From: Melitaea cinxia
Lineage: Eukaryota; Arthropoda; Insecta; Lepidoptera; Nymphalidae
NCBI RefSeq assembly: GCF_905220565.1
Contig: NC_059406.1
Span: 3,730,001 to 3,794,000 of the forward strand
DNA: 64,000 nt
Direction of reading: 5' to 3'
Position numbers and translations under genes: made by a program. Every line of letters begins with the position of its first letter. The stretch's first letter is position 1. Positions 1 to 10,320 of this stretch are shown here, one piece after another. The notes under the pieces were generated by a model. The model was not told the origin of the DNA, made no database searches, and saw only the letters and a list, made by a program, of their open reading frames with translations.

Positions 1-691
1 CTTCTTGTTCAACGATGAAAGCAAGTGTACGAAGAAGCTGTACGTAAAGGAAAAATTCTAAGACATTGATATGTACCTGATCTCTTGTTCCAGAACAACG
101 TTCGAGAGTAAACCTCAATCCTTCCCAATAATAGATGTAGAGCTCTTTATCCATCTAGGGATTACTTACAGGTTGTTGACTGTTCACTCGACCGCACAGT
201 ATAAATAATTATATTATACACTTGTACAAGAATTTCCTTCCATTACATTTCTTAGAGTTTGACTTTTTTTAATACACTCAAAGATTCTATTTCATTTGGC
301 TTGTAACCGGATAACCTACACTGATTTCGGAAGGCGCGCACTAGAGCACGTTTCGGTGTTAGATTGAGATGACTGCAGATCTTTTAGCGGCCCACTCGTT
401 AAGATTTCACGAACGATAAGTTGCTTTTGTACAGTAATATGTAAGAACGATGTCACTCTTTCGGTCAAAAGAACAATTAGTGTAATTTCAGGCCCAAAAA
501 TACAATTTACTCGTATATATTTTATATTTTATTATTTGTATATTTTTTATTTTTGTTTTTTTAATTTACCAAAAAATATATCCATAATAGTATGAAATAA
601 AAAATAATAACTTGAGAAAAATAAAAACTTTAGAAGATCTACCTTTCAAAATAAACCCCGAGAAAACAAATTAATATATTATAAATAATAA
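1..691. other. AT-rich DNA, no gene recognised
   Basis: No open frame of convincing length or codon character is visible on either strand. The first 430 bases are less AT-rich than the rest but match no family I recognise. Confidence 0.4.
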
Positions 692-858
692 TCTATATAT
701 ATTTAAAAAATGAATGTTTCTCTGAATGTCTTGTATAGAATCGTAAACTATGAATTTGATCATGACATGATCTTCAGAAGAATCCGCATCATCATCAGTC
801 TTCATCATGAGCCCACAAAGGTTTAAAAAGCGTAGAAACGCACGGAAGGTACAGCTAG
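692..858 (+). mobile_element. Helitron-like non-autonomous element, complete
   Basis: The element begins with TCTATATATA after an A and ends with CTAG before a T, the A/T insertion rule of Helitrons. A GC hairpin (gcgt-agaa-acgc, 830-841) lies just inside the 3' CTAG, another Helitron hallmark. It has no coding capacity, so it must have been moved by an autonomous relative. I assign it by its ends; the interior is not diagnostic. Confidence 0.6.
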
Positions 859-1036
859 TAACTTATAATAATTAATAAACCGATTGAAACTCTTATTGAG
901 ATTGTTTTTTCGACTTTATGAAATTTAAACTGTACGAATTTTTTGTAGCATTACACAAAACTGTGCTTTTCTTTGCTGCTCGTAAATATATTGGGTTTAA
1001 TGAAAATTAAATAAATAAATAGAAATAAAATAATTG

Positions 1037-1618
1037 TGTTTGCTCGCAAACGAAAAAAAACCGACTTCAATTACATCGACGAGTAATACAAAGTAGATCG
1101 ATGAAAAAATAGTCAAGTAACTACGCGTTACCAAAGATTACTCAAAAATTAGTTATCAGATCTCAATAAAATTTATATGTGACCACATGAGCTTTCGATT
1201 AAATTAAAAATTATTAAAATCAGTACACCCAGTAAAAAGTTATTGCGGATTTTCAAGAGTTTCCCTCGATTTCTCTGGGATCCTATTATCAGATCCTGGT
1301 TTTCTTATCATGGTACTAAACTAGGGATATCTCATTTCCAACAAAAAAAGAATAATCGAAATCGGTATATCCAGTAGAAAGTTATGCGGTATAATACAAG
1401 GTACGTAGGTCGACGAAAAAAGCGTCAAGTAAAAACGCATTATTAGATATAACTCGAAAAGTAGTTGTTAGATCTCAAATAAATTTAAATGGGAACAACA
1501 CACCACCTTTCGATTAAAAAAAAGTTGTCGAAATCGGTCCACACGGTCAAAAGTTCTGATGTAACATACATAAAAAAAATACAGTCGAATTGAGAACCTC
1601 CTCCTTTTTTGAAGGTCC
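1037..1618 (-). mobile_element. Palindromic 'gacttcaaaaaaggagg' element, long form
   Basis: The left end is a short perfect hairpin (gtttgc-tc-gcaaac), a run of A and then gacttcaa. The right end is the inverted counterpart, cctccttttttgaagg. The same two ends bound copies near 8.9, 21.4, 42.5 and 52.7 kb. This copy and the one at 21.4 kb are the long form (about 560 bp) and contain two similar internal modules, each with a 'cgtcgacctacgtt'-like core. It encodes no protein. Confidence 0.7.
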
Positions 1619-2261
1619 GTTTAAAATAAACCTTACAGACACCGTCTTATCTTAGGAATTGCCAACTGCGTAGTATTACAGACGTTTAAATAATAGTTCC
1701 ATTTTCTTGAATATTATAATTTTTTGCATGACCATTAATTCCATATCATGTAAAACTAAATACACATTGATACTCTAAATATTAGAAATTTAGACAACTG
1801 CGTAATTACAAACTTCATTAAAAATTAGTATTTCTGACGTAAATTTATTCCGAAGGCCTCAACTCGTACAGGTCCAACAATATTGATAAGTTTACTAAGA
1901 CAACTTGAACAAGTTCAGCGCTCAAATACCGAGAGATACGCCCAAGGTCATTGAAACAAATAGACACAAACTGTTCGTATTAAGAAACAATAACTTGCAA
2001 ATAAGGTTGTCTAAGCGACCCTCTCGGCTAAGGGAATACATAATATTACATCGCTTTTGTGAACCAACTTCAAAGTGACCAGATCAAACGAGAAACTGAT
2101 AAAATGTTTAGTTTGTCCCTGAAATTGCGGTTTCCAAAATGATTGGAATAAAGAAAAAGTTTTTCTATAAAGTACAACGACAATAAAAAAAAAATAAGAA
2201 TCAGAAAAGACTATATGTAAACTACTTAGAAACATTAAACTCTATAAATATTTATTATAAA
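1619..2261. other. AT-rich spacer
   Basis: No gene or recognised repeat is seen. A 74-codon frame on the minus strand (2011-2235) has low-complexity, phenylalanine-rich composition and I consider it chance. Confidence 0.35.
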
Positions 2262-2542
2262 CTAGCTGACCCGGCGAACTTCGTATCGCCTAACACAAAC
2301 TTTATCGTATGGTATTAAAGTTCAAATTGACTTAATTACAAATCTTTTGTATGGGAGTATAGAAAAGTGTTGTTTTTAGACTTTTTCAGGTTTTTTTTTT
2401 TTTTTTTTAGAATTTTTCTCTCCGTAAGAACCATCCACGTACTTCAAGGAATATTTTAAAAAAAGAATTAGCGAAATCGGTCCAACCGTTCTCGAGTTTT
2501 GCGCTTAGCAACACATTCAGCGACTCATTTTTATATTATAGA
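2262..2542 (-). mobile_element. Helitron-like element, complete, abutting a second one
   Basis: On the minus strand it starts TCTATAATATAAAA and ends CTAG. On the plus strand this reads as A2261 followed by CTAGCTGACCCGGCGAAC. It contains the 'aaatcggtccaaccgtt' module found in many lepidopteran Helitron-like elements. A second element of the same type begins at the very next base. Confidence 0.6.
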
Positions 2543-2878
2543 CTAGCTGTGCTCGCGACTTCGTCCGCGTGGTATAGTGGACTTTACATGTTCAACGTGA
2601 TTCTTTAAAGTGAAATAACTTTTTTTTCTTTATGAACTGATTGTGACATGAAACAAACACTAAATGTTATGCTAAGCTTGCCACAATATTTCAAACCACA
2701 TCTAAATCGGATAAGCTGTTCTGAGATTGGCGTGCACAAACGCACAGACAAACAGAAAAAAATTCCGATAATCATTGTTTTGGGTGCTAATTGCGTTGAT
2801 AAAGGTCCCAATAATATTTTTTCTCATATATCTTAAATTTACAGACAGCGACCCGTTACATTTTTACTATATGTATGA
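2543..2878 (-). mobile_element. Helitron-like element inserted at the end of the previous one
   Basis: The plus strand begins CTAGCTGTGCTCGCGACTTCG after an A, which is the reverse complement of a Helitron 3' end. The GC-rich hairpin of this family lies at 2551-2572. Its interior, including 'gcgtgcacaaacgcacagacaaac', closely matches the element at 56138, so both belong to one subfamily. The right end is placed by comparison at 'tatga|t'. Confidence 0.6.
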
Positions 2879-2979
2879 TATACATTTATTTATTTCTACT
2901 TTGTTATGATAAATATATCCAATAATTATATGAAGTTGACGTACGTGTTTTTTTTTCTAATGTATTTTTAATGTAACTA

Positions 2980-3228
2980 AGGTAGGGCACAGCAAGAAAT
3001 TTCCTGCTCAAAATATGGAGCAGCCCGACTGGGGTAATCGACCTTACAGAAGATCACAGCTAAATAATATTGTTTTCAAGCAGTATTGTGTTCCTGTTGG
3101 TGAGTAAGGTGACCAGAGCTCATTGGCAACGCGCTTGCAGTGCTTCTGGTGTTGCTGACGTCTATAAACTAAGGTAATCGCTTACCACCAGGTGAACTGT
3201 ACGCTTGTTTGATGAGTTTTATAAAAAA
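2980..3228 (+). mobile_element. SINE-like repeat, family A
   Basis: A roughly 270-bp dispersed repeat beginning 'aaggtagggcacagcaagaa' and ending 'gtacgcttgtttg' before an A-rich tail. Related copies lie at 5780/6204, 8505, 31037, 49714 and 57730, with a fragment at 4840. It encodes no protein. It resembles very abundant lepidopteran SINE-type repeats (possibly Metulj-like, a name I cannot verify here). Confidence 0.65.
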
Positions 3229-3949
3229 AATGTACCACATTTTTTTTTAAGCGAAGTTCAAAGTATGTGAGAGATTCAATTAAAATACATACGAAGTGAA
3301 CTGTAATAACGGGACTTGTTATCGGAAATACGTAACAACTCTTACTTTTGGAAAAGGAATTATCGTTAAGGATTAGGCCCTACTTCTTTTCCTACATATC
3401 GAGAAGATTATTTTTTCGCAATTACATTTTTTTTTAATTATGCCGTCTAACCGCCATTTCGATTTTTTATATAATATTTACCCAATTTTACTCGGGCCAT
3501 CAAGACGAATTTAACGACATCGACACCTCAAACATTAAAATCATTATACCGTATAGGCCGTTGTGGAAAACATATAATAGAAATCTACAAACATACATAC
3601 ATACACTCGAAAAACATTACCCTTCTTCTTCTTCTTTCTTTCATACATTTTACGGCGTTGCATTAAATAATACAGCTTTGCTATATGCATAAAATAAAAT
3701 TTTATAATGTTTATTTCTGTGCGTATGTGCTACGGCGTAGGCGATGCAAGAAACATCTGCTACGTCTCGGTTACGACAAATCTACGCGGAGAGCAGTTAT
3801 CTCCCTGTTAATAATAATTAGTCACTTTAACACTGTAATATATTCATCTGTAATTGAGCTCTGTAATGAAAAATTTAAATCCGAAGTTATAAAGAAAACG
3901 AAACTAAAATTAAATAACATTCTAAACAAGAATTATTATATTTTATTAA
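3229..3949. other. Spacer, no gene recognised
   Basis: AT-rich, with a short (catt/ttct)-rich patch near 3620. A 90-codon plus-strand frame at 3685-3957 has no recognisable domain and runs into the next Helitron, so I do not call it a gene. Confidence 0.35.
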
Positions 3950-4156
3950 CTAGCTGACCCCGCAAACGTTTCTTTGCCACATATGTTATTAACCCGCTTA
4001 ATCCCCCCCCCCCTTATAACTTAGGGGTATGAAAAATAGATGTTGGCCGATTCTCAGACCGACCCGATATGCTCACAAAATTTTATTAAAATCGGTCGAG
4101 CCGTTTCGGAGGAGTTCAATGTTTAACACCATGACACGAGAATTTTATATATTAGA
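3950..4156 (-). mobile_element. Helitron-like element, complete (short subfamily)
   Basis: The plus strand reads A3949-CTAGCTGACCCCGCAAACG ... TATATATTAGA-T4157. The element therefore has a TC start and CTAG end on the minus strand and sits precisely between A and T. It shares the 'gaaaaatagatgttg' and 'gccgtttcggaggagtt' modules with the element at 12722. It also carries a 10-base C run at 4004-4013. Confidence 0.65.
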
Positions 4157-4548
4157 TTAAGAATTATAATACGATAATGTAACAAAAAAAAAACTCATTT
4201 GAATAGAAATTAATCAAAACAAAATTTAATAAAACTTGAAAATAAGCTTGAAACAAACACAACAAATAGTATACAAGTGCTATAGACGAAAAAGTTTTAT
4301 TATACTCTTACAAAAGCCACACAGTGATTAACTATTAGTACTTAGAAGACCGCCAGATCGATAGCCGGGGACCCTCGTGATTGGTATTGACCGCTAACTC
4401 ACGTGGAGTAATTAAGATATCGTTAACTCTGTAATTGATGCTATTTCAACCACTACACTGTGACATTACACGATCCGATATAGATAATTAATTATAACAA
4501 ACGATTAGTTATAAATGCATGGTTCGTGTTACATGAAATATAATTCTT
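4157..4548. other. Spacer, no gene recognised
   Basis: AT-rich single-copy-looking DNA with a short GC-richer patch at 4345-4400. No motif is recognised. Confidence 0.3.
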
Positions 4549-4690
4549 TCTTCCCCCTGCTGGGCATAGGCCTCTTTCCCCGTGTAGCTCCAATGTGGGT
4601 TGGTGGATATATTCCCTACTATGAGTAACAATCGCTATCAGATGTAGGGATACCGGCCCGACGGCTTAACGTGCTCTCTGAAGCAAGTTT
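4549..4690 (-). mobile_element. tRNA-headed SINE (family B), 3' part only
   Basis: Matches the 3' half of the full-length SINE at 37386-37723 in reverse orientation, including 'tgggcataggcctctttcccc' and the 'gacggctta' core. The tRNA-like head is missing. Confidence 0.6.
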
Positions 4691-4839
4691 GTTTTTTCTG
4701 GCTTTTGATTGTTCACTTTTTATACCACAAGAGTGACAAAAATTACTTTATTAAAACATATACTATTTTAATATGTAAAATGATTCCAAAGTACCTGTGA
4801 CTACATAAATAATTAATTTTTTATTTTAATTTTCAAACA

Positions 4840-4912
4840 AATGTACGGCCACCGTAATGGTAAGAGTTTATCTTAGCTTATAGACGTCTGCGTCGCAAGC
4901 ACCTCTCAAGGT
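4840..4912 (-). mobile_element. SINE family A fragment
   Basis: A degenerate match to the 3' third of family A in reverse, including 'tagcttatagacgtctgcg'. No other part of the repeat is present. Confidence 0.4.
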
Positions 4913-5779
4913 TTGTTTATTACTGTTCGATATTTTAACGAATCGTTTTAAGTTAACGGTAGGTTAGGGAGTAAAACGAGTCGTTATCTAAATGCAACAA
5001 CCGCGCTTGAGTCAAACTTATTGCTTCACTGTACTTATATAACGTTATATCGATAAAATATCTTTGAATAAAATGTCATATCATCGTATGTTGACTGAAA
5101 AAACATAATCTTTTCGATACTTTTCGGATATAATAATTCCTGATGACAGATTACAGCCAAAGTTCGAGAACATTCGATACTTATTATTGTCAATAAAAAT
5201 ATCTCTCAGAGAAGTAATAACTCCAATTAGCGGCCTTGCGCGATAAATAAATAACTATTTTTATTATAAAATGATTGCAACAGCACTCGAATTGGTTCAC
5301 GTTAATAATTACTGCTACGCCTCTATGAATTGTGATTTTATATTTTGACGATTGAGTTTTCGATGTACCGACTGCAATCAAAATGTTAAGTGTTCTGTTA
5401 AAATGCGCATTCTATCAAGACTGTAAAGCTTAAAGTCTGTAACCATTCAAGAGATCCGTTTACTGAGATGGTTTCAGTCATTTTGTCTTTTTTATTAACG
5501 TAATAATCGTATAAATTGTACTATAGCTTCTACTTTTTAACATCCATTAGGGTGTTATGTCTTTTTCAGTGAACGGCAATTTTACCATAAAGTGTCGTTG
5601 AAATGATACTTCTTAAGGTTCATATAAACGAATCAAACTTTTAGTTGACAATTAATTTATATTTATAATTTTATAATTCTTCTTTATAAATTTTCGTGTC
5701 TTAACTGCTTTTAAACGATATTGATAAAATTTTACGTAAATATTTACAAACGTGTTTCTTAAAAGTTTCTATACACAAC
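4913..5779. other. Spacer, no gene recognised
   Basis: No convincing open frame or repeat. A 63-codon minus-strand frame (5190-5381) has no recognisable features. Confidence 0.3.
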
Positions 5780-6423
5780 TGAGGTATGGCAGAGCAGGAA
5801 ATTAACTGCTCAAAATATGGAGAGCAATTCGACTGGGGCTAGCCCTGCGGTCACCAAACTTCCTGCCAGCGTGGTGATTATGGGCAAAAACCCCATTAGT
5901 TCGCGGCAGAAGTTTCGTCTCTCAGTTCCCAGCAGCCCCACTATTTCCGGCTACGGCAGTGCAGCGGTAATGGTGGGGCGGAGGGTGCTAAGAATCACTG
6001 GGTTATTGCGGAAAACCGGTATGTCTGGCGCGAACTTAGAGAGGCCTATGTCCAGCAGTGGACTTCAATAAAATCAAAATGAAAAACAGCTTTATTCAAA
6101 TAGGCCCCAAGACTCAATCCCCAATCGTCGTTTTTCAAATTAAAACTTTAAAAATAAATTATTATTTTAGTAAAATTTAAGCTACCACATACAGGCTGGA
6201 CTGGCTGACTGACTGAGTACCTCGACCTTACAGAAGATCAAAGATAAATAATTCTGCATTCAAGCAATGTTGTGTTCCTGTTAGTGAGTAAGGTGACTAG
6301 CGCCTCTGAGGGGAATTGAGGATAGGGTCAGCAACACGCTTGCAATGCTTCTGGTGTCACAGACATCTACAGACTATGGTTAATGCTTACCATCAGGTGA
6401 GCTGTATGCTTGTTTGCCAACCT
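5780..6423 (+). mobile_element. SINE family A split by another insertion
   Basis: Bases 5780-5838 are the head of family A up to 'gactgggg'. Bases from 6204 resume it at 'gtacctcgaccttacagaag' and run to the usual 3' end. About 365 bases lie between. The first part of the insert (5841-6072) is an RTE-related SINE or LINE 3' fragment, so the family A copy is the older insertion. Confidence 0.6.
5841..6072 (+). mobile_element. RTE-linked SINE/LINE 3' fragment inside SINE A
   Basis: Starts with 'gccctgcggtcaccaa', shared with the repeats at 24276 and 50994. It ends with 'gaggcctatgtccagcagtgg', the 3' end of the RTE-type LINE at 45328-46862. The central part differs from both, so it is either a recombinant or another subfamily. 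It gives an 84-codon open frame that I regard as fortuitous. Confidence 0.55.
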
Positions 6424-7090
6424 AGTTATATATATAAAAAGAACCATATTTTCTAGAAAAAAAAAGTTCATGCGCTCTTCGGTGTCATTCTTTAGACCAC
6501 TAATTGACATAAATAGTATAAATAATACATGGAATATTACATATTACGCTTTGAAAGCTACATGCGTTCACATCGGTATCCTAATTACATTATTATAAAT
6601 TCACACTTCGATCAAAAATATGTGATAATTCATTTTTCTGGTAAGACAACGTCATTGTGGGTTTAAGTCTTCACAAAAATATATTAAAATTCTGCTGAAG
6701 TCGTCCGAAAGCATTACACCCAGGAGAGTAGTCCTACTCAGTACTCGTGGTGAATACGTATAATGAACAGCATCTTCAGACATTGTAGAGAGAGTGAGTT
6801 ATAAACATTTTATAAGTTCAGTTTATGGCACATTAACTCATTTTGATTTGCTGATTACTGGAATACGTATAGCGTTTTAGTAATTTAACGTTGAATATTT
6901 TCCGTATTGTGCGGTAATTTTTCTGAATTTTAATATAAATTCTGCTATATCGTCTCGCAAATATGATTGCTTAGTCTACCAAGCATATGTGGATGCTAGC
7001 TAACTAGCTGAAAAAAAATCTATTAAAGCGTTCTTTACTATGATATTTTTGAAAAGTTTTGAACAAATAGCAAAATAAATTAAAGTATCT
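6424..7090. other. Spacer, no gene recognised
   Basis: AT-rich. A Helitron-like 'aactagctg' end at 7003-7012 has no recognisable body attached. Confidence 0.3.
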
Positions 7091-7240
7091 ACGATTTTAT
7101 TTTTGTGTTACCCACACATTAGGAATTCTAAACAATTTTGAATATCAATTGTCTAGAGCGCCGACGCGGTCAGTAAGAGACGCGGGTTCGAACCCCGCTG
7201 GAGCGGTCAATTTTTGATATGATATTCAAAAATGTTTAAA
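7091..7240 (+). mobile_element. tRNA-like sequence inside an inverted-repeat element
   Basis: A tRNA-like 3' half with a perfect T-arm (gcggg-ttcgaac-cccgc, 7183-7199) lies between inverted AT-rich arms (aattttgaatatca / tgatattcaaaaat). The outer left 44 bases (7091-7134) are nearly identical to the reverse complement of the right end of the related copy at 23546-23590, which carries its tRNA-like core in the same orientation. This suggests an element with terminal inverted repeats that carries a tRNA-like core. It is not a functional tRNA gene because the 5' half is incomplete. Confidence 0.5.
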
Positions 7241-7789
7241 TTAAGGTAATATAAAATTAAAAAATAAAGTTATGTTTGCGTGGTTTATAGTTCATAACTC
7301 TAACAGAACTTTAATAAAACCCAATTTTTATCGTAAATATATGAAATATTTATTTAACGAACATAGTGTGATACGCTTTTAATATTTACCGAAGATATTA
7401 AAAATAAATAATCAAACTTGTTTCACAACAAAAGAAATATAAAAAAGCAAATAGAATTTTCATTTTGTTTCTGTTGGGCAAAAACATGATTCAAAGTAAC
7501 AAAATTAATAATTGGCATATAGGATTATCAACGCTCAGCCTGTGTACAGTAAGAAAATAAAGTCGCAATATTTCTTTTACCTTCTCTGTATTTATGTAAA
7601 TAATAGAACAAAAGAAAATGTACCGTTGGTTTCAGTTCGTTCAAATCAACGCTATCATTTTAATATTAGGAATGATGAAATTTTTAAAACAATAATTTTG
7701 AATAAAAATATATATTATTTTAGTAATTAGTACATTTTTAACAGATTTATTTGGTAAGTTCTAATATTTTGAAATTTACATCTTACTTA
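7241..7789. other. Spacer, no gene recognised
   Basis: AT-rich. A 72-codon plus-strand frame at 7512-7730 shows no recognisable domain. Confidence 0.3.
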
Positions 7790-8357
7790 ACAAACACTTA
7801 TAAGGTTCAGTCTCTTCGATCTGACTCAAATCTGTTTCTTAAGATTTCACATCACACTTCTTCATTCTACGCCAAATCCTTTTCCGTAACAACTGTTAAG
7901 CTCTAGAATTCTCTTCCTCTCTCTATAAGACAAGCTCAATCAGTCTTTAGCTTCAAAAAGTATCTTAAGGCTCACTATCTGTCACTAAATTCGCCATGAT
8001 TATCTTTTCATCTTTGGATCACATAAATATGTATGAATTGTTTATATTTATATATGAGTATATGTCTATATGTGAATGTATGTAAGTGTGTAAGCATATG
8101 TATGTATGTATATGTATGTATGTATATATGTATGTACAATTTTATAATCAATTGTGATGTATTCTAATTTCTTTAACAATTATTTGTAAACTTCCTAACC
8201 GCTTTTCTATGCGCTGTCCTATACCCAAAGGTTGTCTGGAAGAAATCGCTATTTTAGCGATAAGACCGCCTTTGTACATCTTCCTCTAATTATACTACTT
8301 TTGTTTGTATCTTTTAATGGTGTGCAATAAAGAATATTATTATTATTATTATTAAAT
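7790..8357 (+). mobile_element. 3' end of a non-LTR retrotransposon (jockey/CR1-like)
   Basis: The stretch 7830-8000 reads like a decayed C-terminus of a reverse transcriptase frame. It is followed by a 3' UTR containing 'ggttgtctggaagaaatcgc', 'gataagaccgcctttgtaca' and 'gtgcaataaagaatattatt', then a (TTA)n tail. The same UTR occurs in reverse at 15606-15890 and a divergent one at 60968-61078. A (TATG)n microsatellite interrupts it at 8094-8137. The clade is inferred from the tail type only. Confidence 0.55.
8094..8137. repeat. TATG/TATA microsatellite
   Basis: Imperfect tandem tatg and tata units inside the retrotransposon 3' UTR. Confidence 0.8.
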
Positions 8358-8504
8358 AATTTCAATATTTTTAGCAACGTTGAAACTTAGACTGTCAACA
8401 TTTTCTAGACCTTGATTTACTAATTTTAATAATTACTCATTTTCAATTTTGACGCTTTGACATTTAATTTATATAATTACTATAATTATAATTTTTTTTA
8501 TGTC

Positions 8505-8772
8505 ACTAGGTCGGCAAACAAGCGTACGGCTCACCTGATGGTGAGCGATTACCGTAGCTTATAGACGCCTGCAACACCAGAAGCATCTCAAGCACGTTGC
8601 CGACCCAATCCTCAATCCCCCCAGGAGCTCTGGTCACCTTACTCACCAACAGGAACACAATACTGCTTGAAAACAGTATTATTTTGCTGTGATCTTCTGT
8701 AAGGTTGAGGTACTACCCCAGTCGGGCTGCTCCATATTTTGAGCAGGAAATTCCTGCTGTGCCCTACCTCAG
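8505..8772 (-). mobile_element. SINE family A, near full length
   Basis: The best-preserved reverse copy of family A. On the plus strand it runs from a T-rich tail and 'cactaggtcggcaaacaagc' to 'gaaattcctgctgtgcccta'. It gives the polarity of the family: the A-rich tail lies after 'gacctagtga' on the minus strand. Confidence 0.7.
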
Positions 8773-8903
8773 TCAGTAATATGTCATTTAACCTATAGTA
8801 CCTGGGTGACCGAGCTCAGCTCGGTATTTTTAGTAAATCGTGAAGCATTAGTAGTAGAAGAGAGAGTTAAAATGATTCGCTGCCGGTTTGGATGAAGTCT
8901 TTT

Positions 8904-9314
8904 TTAACCGACTTCAAAAAAGGAGGAGGTTATTCAATTCGGCCGGAGGAAACTCCATATATATATATATATTAATATGTTCGGGGCTTCGTCGTTTATG
9001 AAAAGATTTTGATAATTCTTTTTTTGTTGGAAAGGAGATATCCCTGGTGTGGTACCATGATAAGGAAACCAGGATCTGATGATGGGATCCCAGAGAAATC
9101 GAGGGAAACTCTCGAAAATCCGCATAACTTTTTACTGGGTGTACCGATTTTGATGATTTTTTACTTAATCGAAAGCCGATGTTTATCATGTGGTCATATT
9201 TCATCGAGATCTGATTACAACTTTTGGAGTAATCTTTGATAATGCGTATTTCTTGACTATTTTTTCGTGTAACATTGTAATTGAAGTCGATTTTTTTTCG
9301 TTTGCCTGCAAACA
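8904..9314 (+). mobile_element. Palindromic 'gacttcaaaaaaggagg' element, short form
   Basis: Left end 'aaccgacttcaaaaaaggag', right end 'attgaagtcgattttttttc' followed by the terminal hairpin gtttgc-ct-gcaaac. About 410 bp. Several short open frames overlap it on both strands (8914-9315 and others), but they simply follow the repeat and are not genes. Confidence 0.7.
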
Positions 9315-9348
9315 ATTTAATAATGTCTAAGCAAATATTTGTCTACGC

Positions 9349-9704
9349 CCGCCTGTAATATCCCACTACTGGGCATAGGCATCTTTCCCCATATAGGAGA
9401 AGGATCAGAGCTTATTCCACCACGCTGCTCCAATGCGGGTTGACGGATATATTCCCTACTATGAGTAACGATCTATGAGTAATCGATAACGAGCTATCAG
9501 GTGTACATGATAACAACCGGGACTGACGGCTTAAAGTGCTCTCCGCGGCACGAAAGGGAGACCCACAAGGACTGCACAAACACCCAGACCACGGCAAACA
9601 CCTGTATGGCCAATACAAATGTTTGTCATGTGCAGAGTACGAACCCGCAACCGCCAGCGCAACAGGTACAATCCATGGCTGTAACCGTTGCGCCAACGCC
9701 ACAA
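9349..9704 (-). mobile_element. tRNA-headed SINE (family B), full length
   Basis: On the minus strand it begins with a tRNA-like head (A-box-like 'ttggcgcaacggttacag', B-box-like 'gcgggttcg') and continues to the 3' end 'gtgggatattacagg'. It is closely related to the copies at 37386 and 62792. The 3' end resembles an RTE-type LINE 3' end, which suggests mobilisation by such a LINE. Confidence 0.75.
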
Positions 9705-9859
9705 TTATTAATAATGAATTAACGCAAAATAAAAATAAAAAATAACGATAAATTAAGCATTAATACAAAATACACAATTACAAAATTGAGTGTAATTGCT
9801 TCTCAAAACTGATACTCCAACAAATCGTGTTGTTTTGAAAATCATATTTAAATACGAGT

Positions 9860-10020
9860 TACATATTTATAAAATATGAATAATATTTTTTTACCGACAA
9901 TAATAAAAAATATAAATAAATATAAAAAATCAAAAATAAAAAATAATTTAAAAAAAAATAATGATAAAATATGAATAATATTTTTCGATTTTACCGAAAT
10001 AATAATAAAAAATAAGAACT
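9860..10020. repeat. AT-rich local duplication
   Basis: The motif 'aatatgaataatatttttt...accga' occurs twice, about 97 bases apart, with AT-rich filler. It looks like a local tandem duplication. Confidence 0.4.
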
Positions 10021-10139
10021 GCCTATTTAAATAAAAAATAACGAGTGCAATTAGAAAAAAAAAGAAAAAATATTTGATCAGGGACATGGGGACTCGAAAT
10101 TTATCTTCGTATTCTAACGATATTTTTTTCACTCCCTAA

Positions 10140-10256
10140 AAACAGGGATAAAACGAAATTTTCTAAAAATGATTATGAATTATCTCCCCCGAAACCTCCT
10201 GTATACTAAATTTCATGAAAATCGTTGGAGCCGTTTCCGAGATTCAGATTCTATAT

Positions 10257-10292
<36 letters not shown>

Positions 10293-10320
10293 AGAATTCC
10301 TCGTTTAATAGTATAAGATT
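10140..10320 (+). mobile_element. Degenerate Helitron-like fragment with (TA)n
   Basis: Contains the 'catgaaaatcgttggagccg' module also seen in the Helitron-like elements, followed by a (TA)n run at about 10257-10290. No clean termini are visible. Confidence 0.35.

Noticed and set aside
5817..6071. 84-codon frame
   Set aside because: It spans the junction of SINE family A and an RTE-derived insert.
8094..8137. Tandem array considered as CRISPR-like or satellite
   Set aside because: A simple TATG/TATA microsatellite with no spacers, in a retrotransposon UTR.
8914..9315. 133-codon minus-strand frame
   Set aside because: It coincides exactly with the palindromic repeat at 8904-9314.
9848..10132. 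94-codon minus-strand hydrophobic frame
   Set aside because: Phe/Ile/Leu low complexity arising from A-rich duplicated DNA, with no membrane-protein logic or start context.
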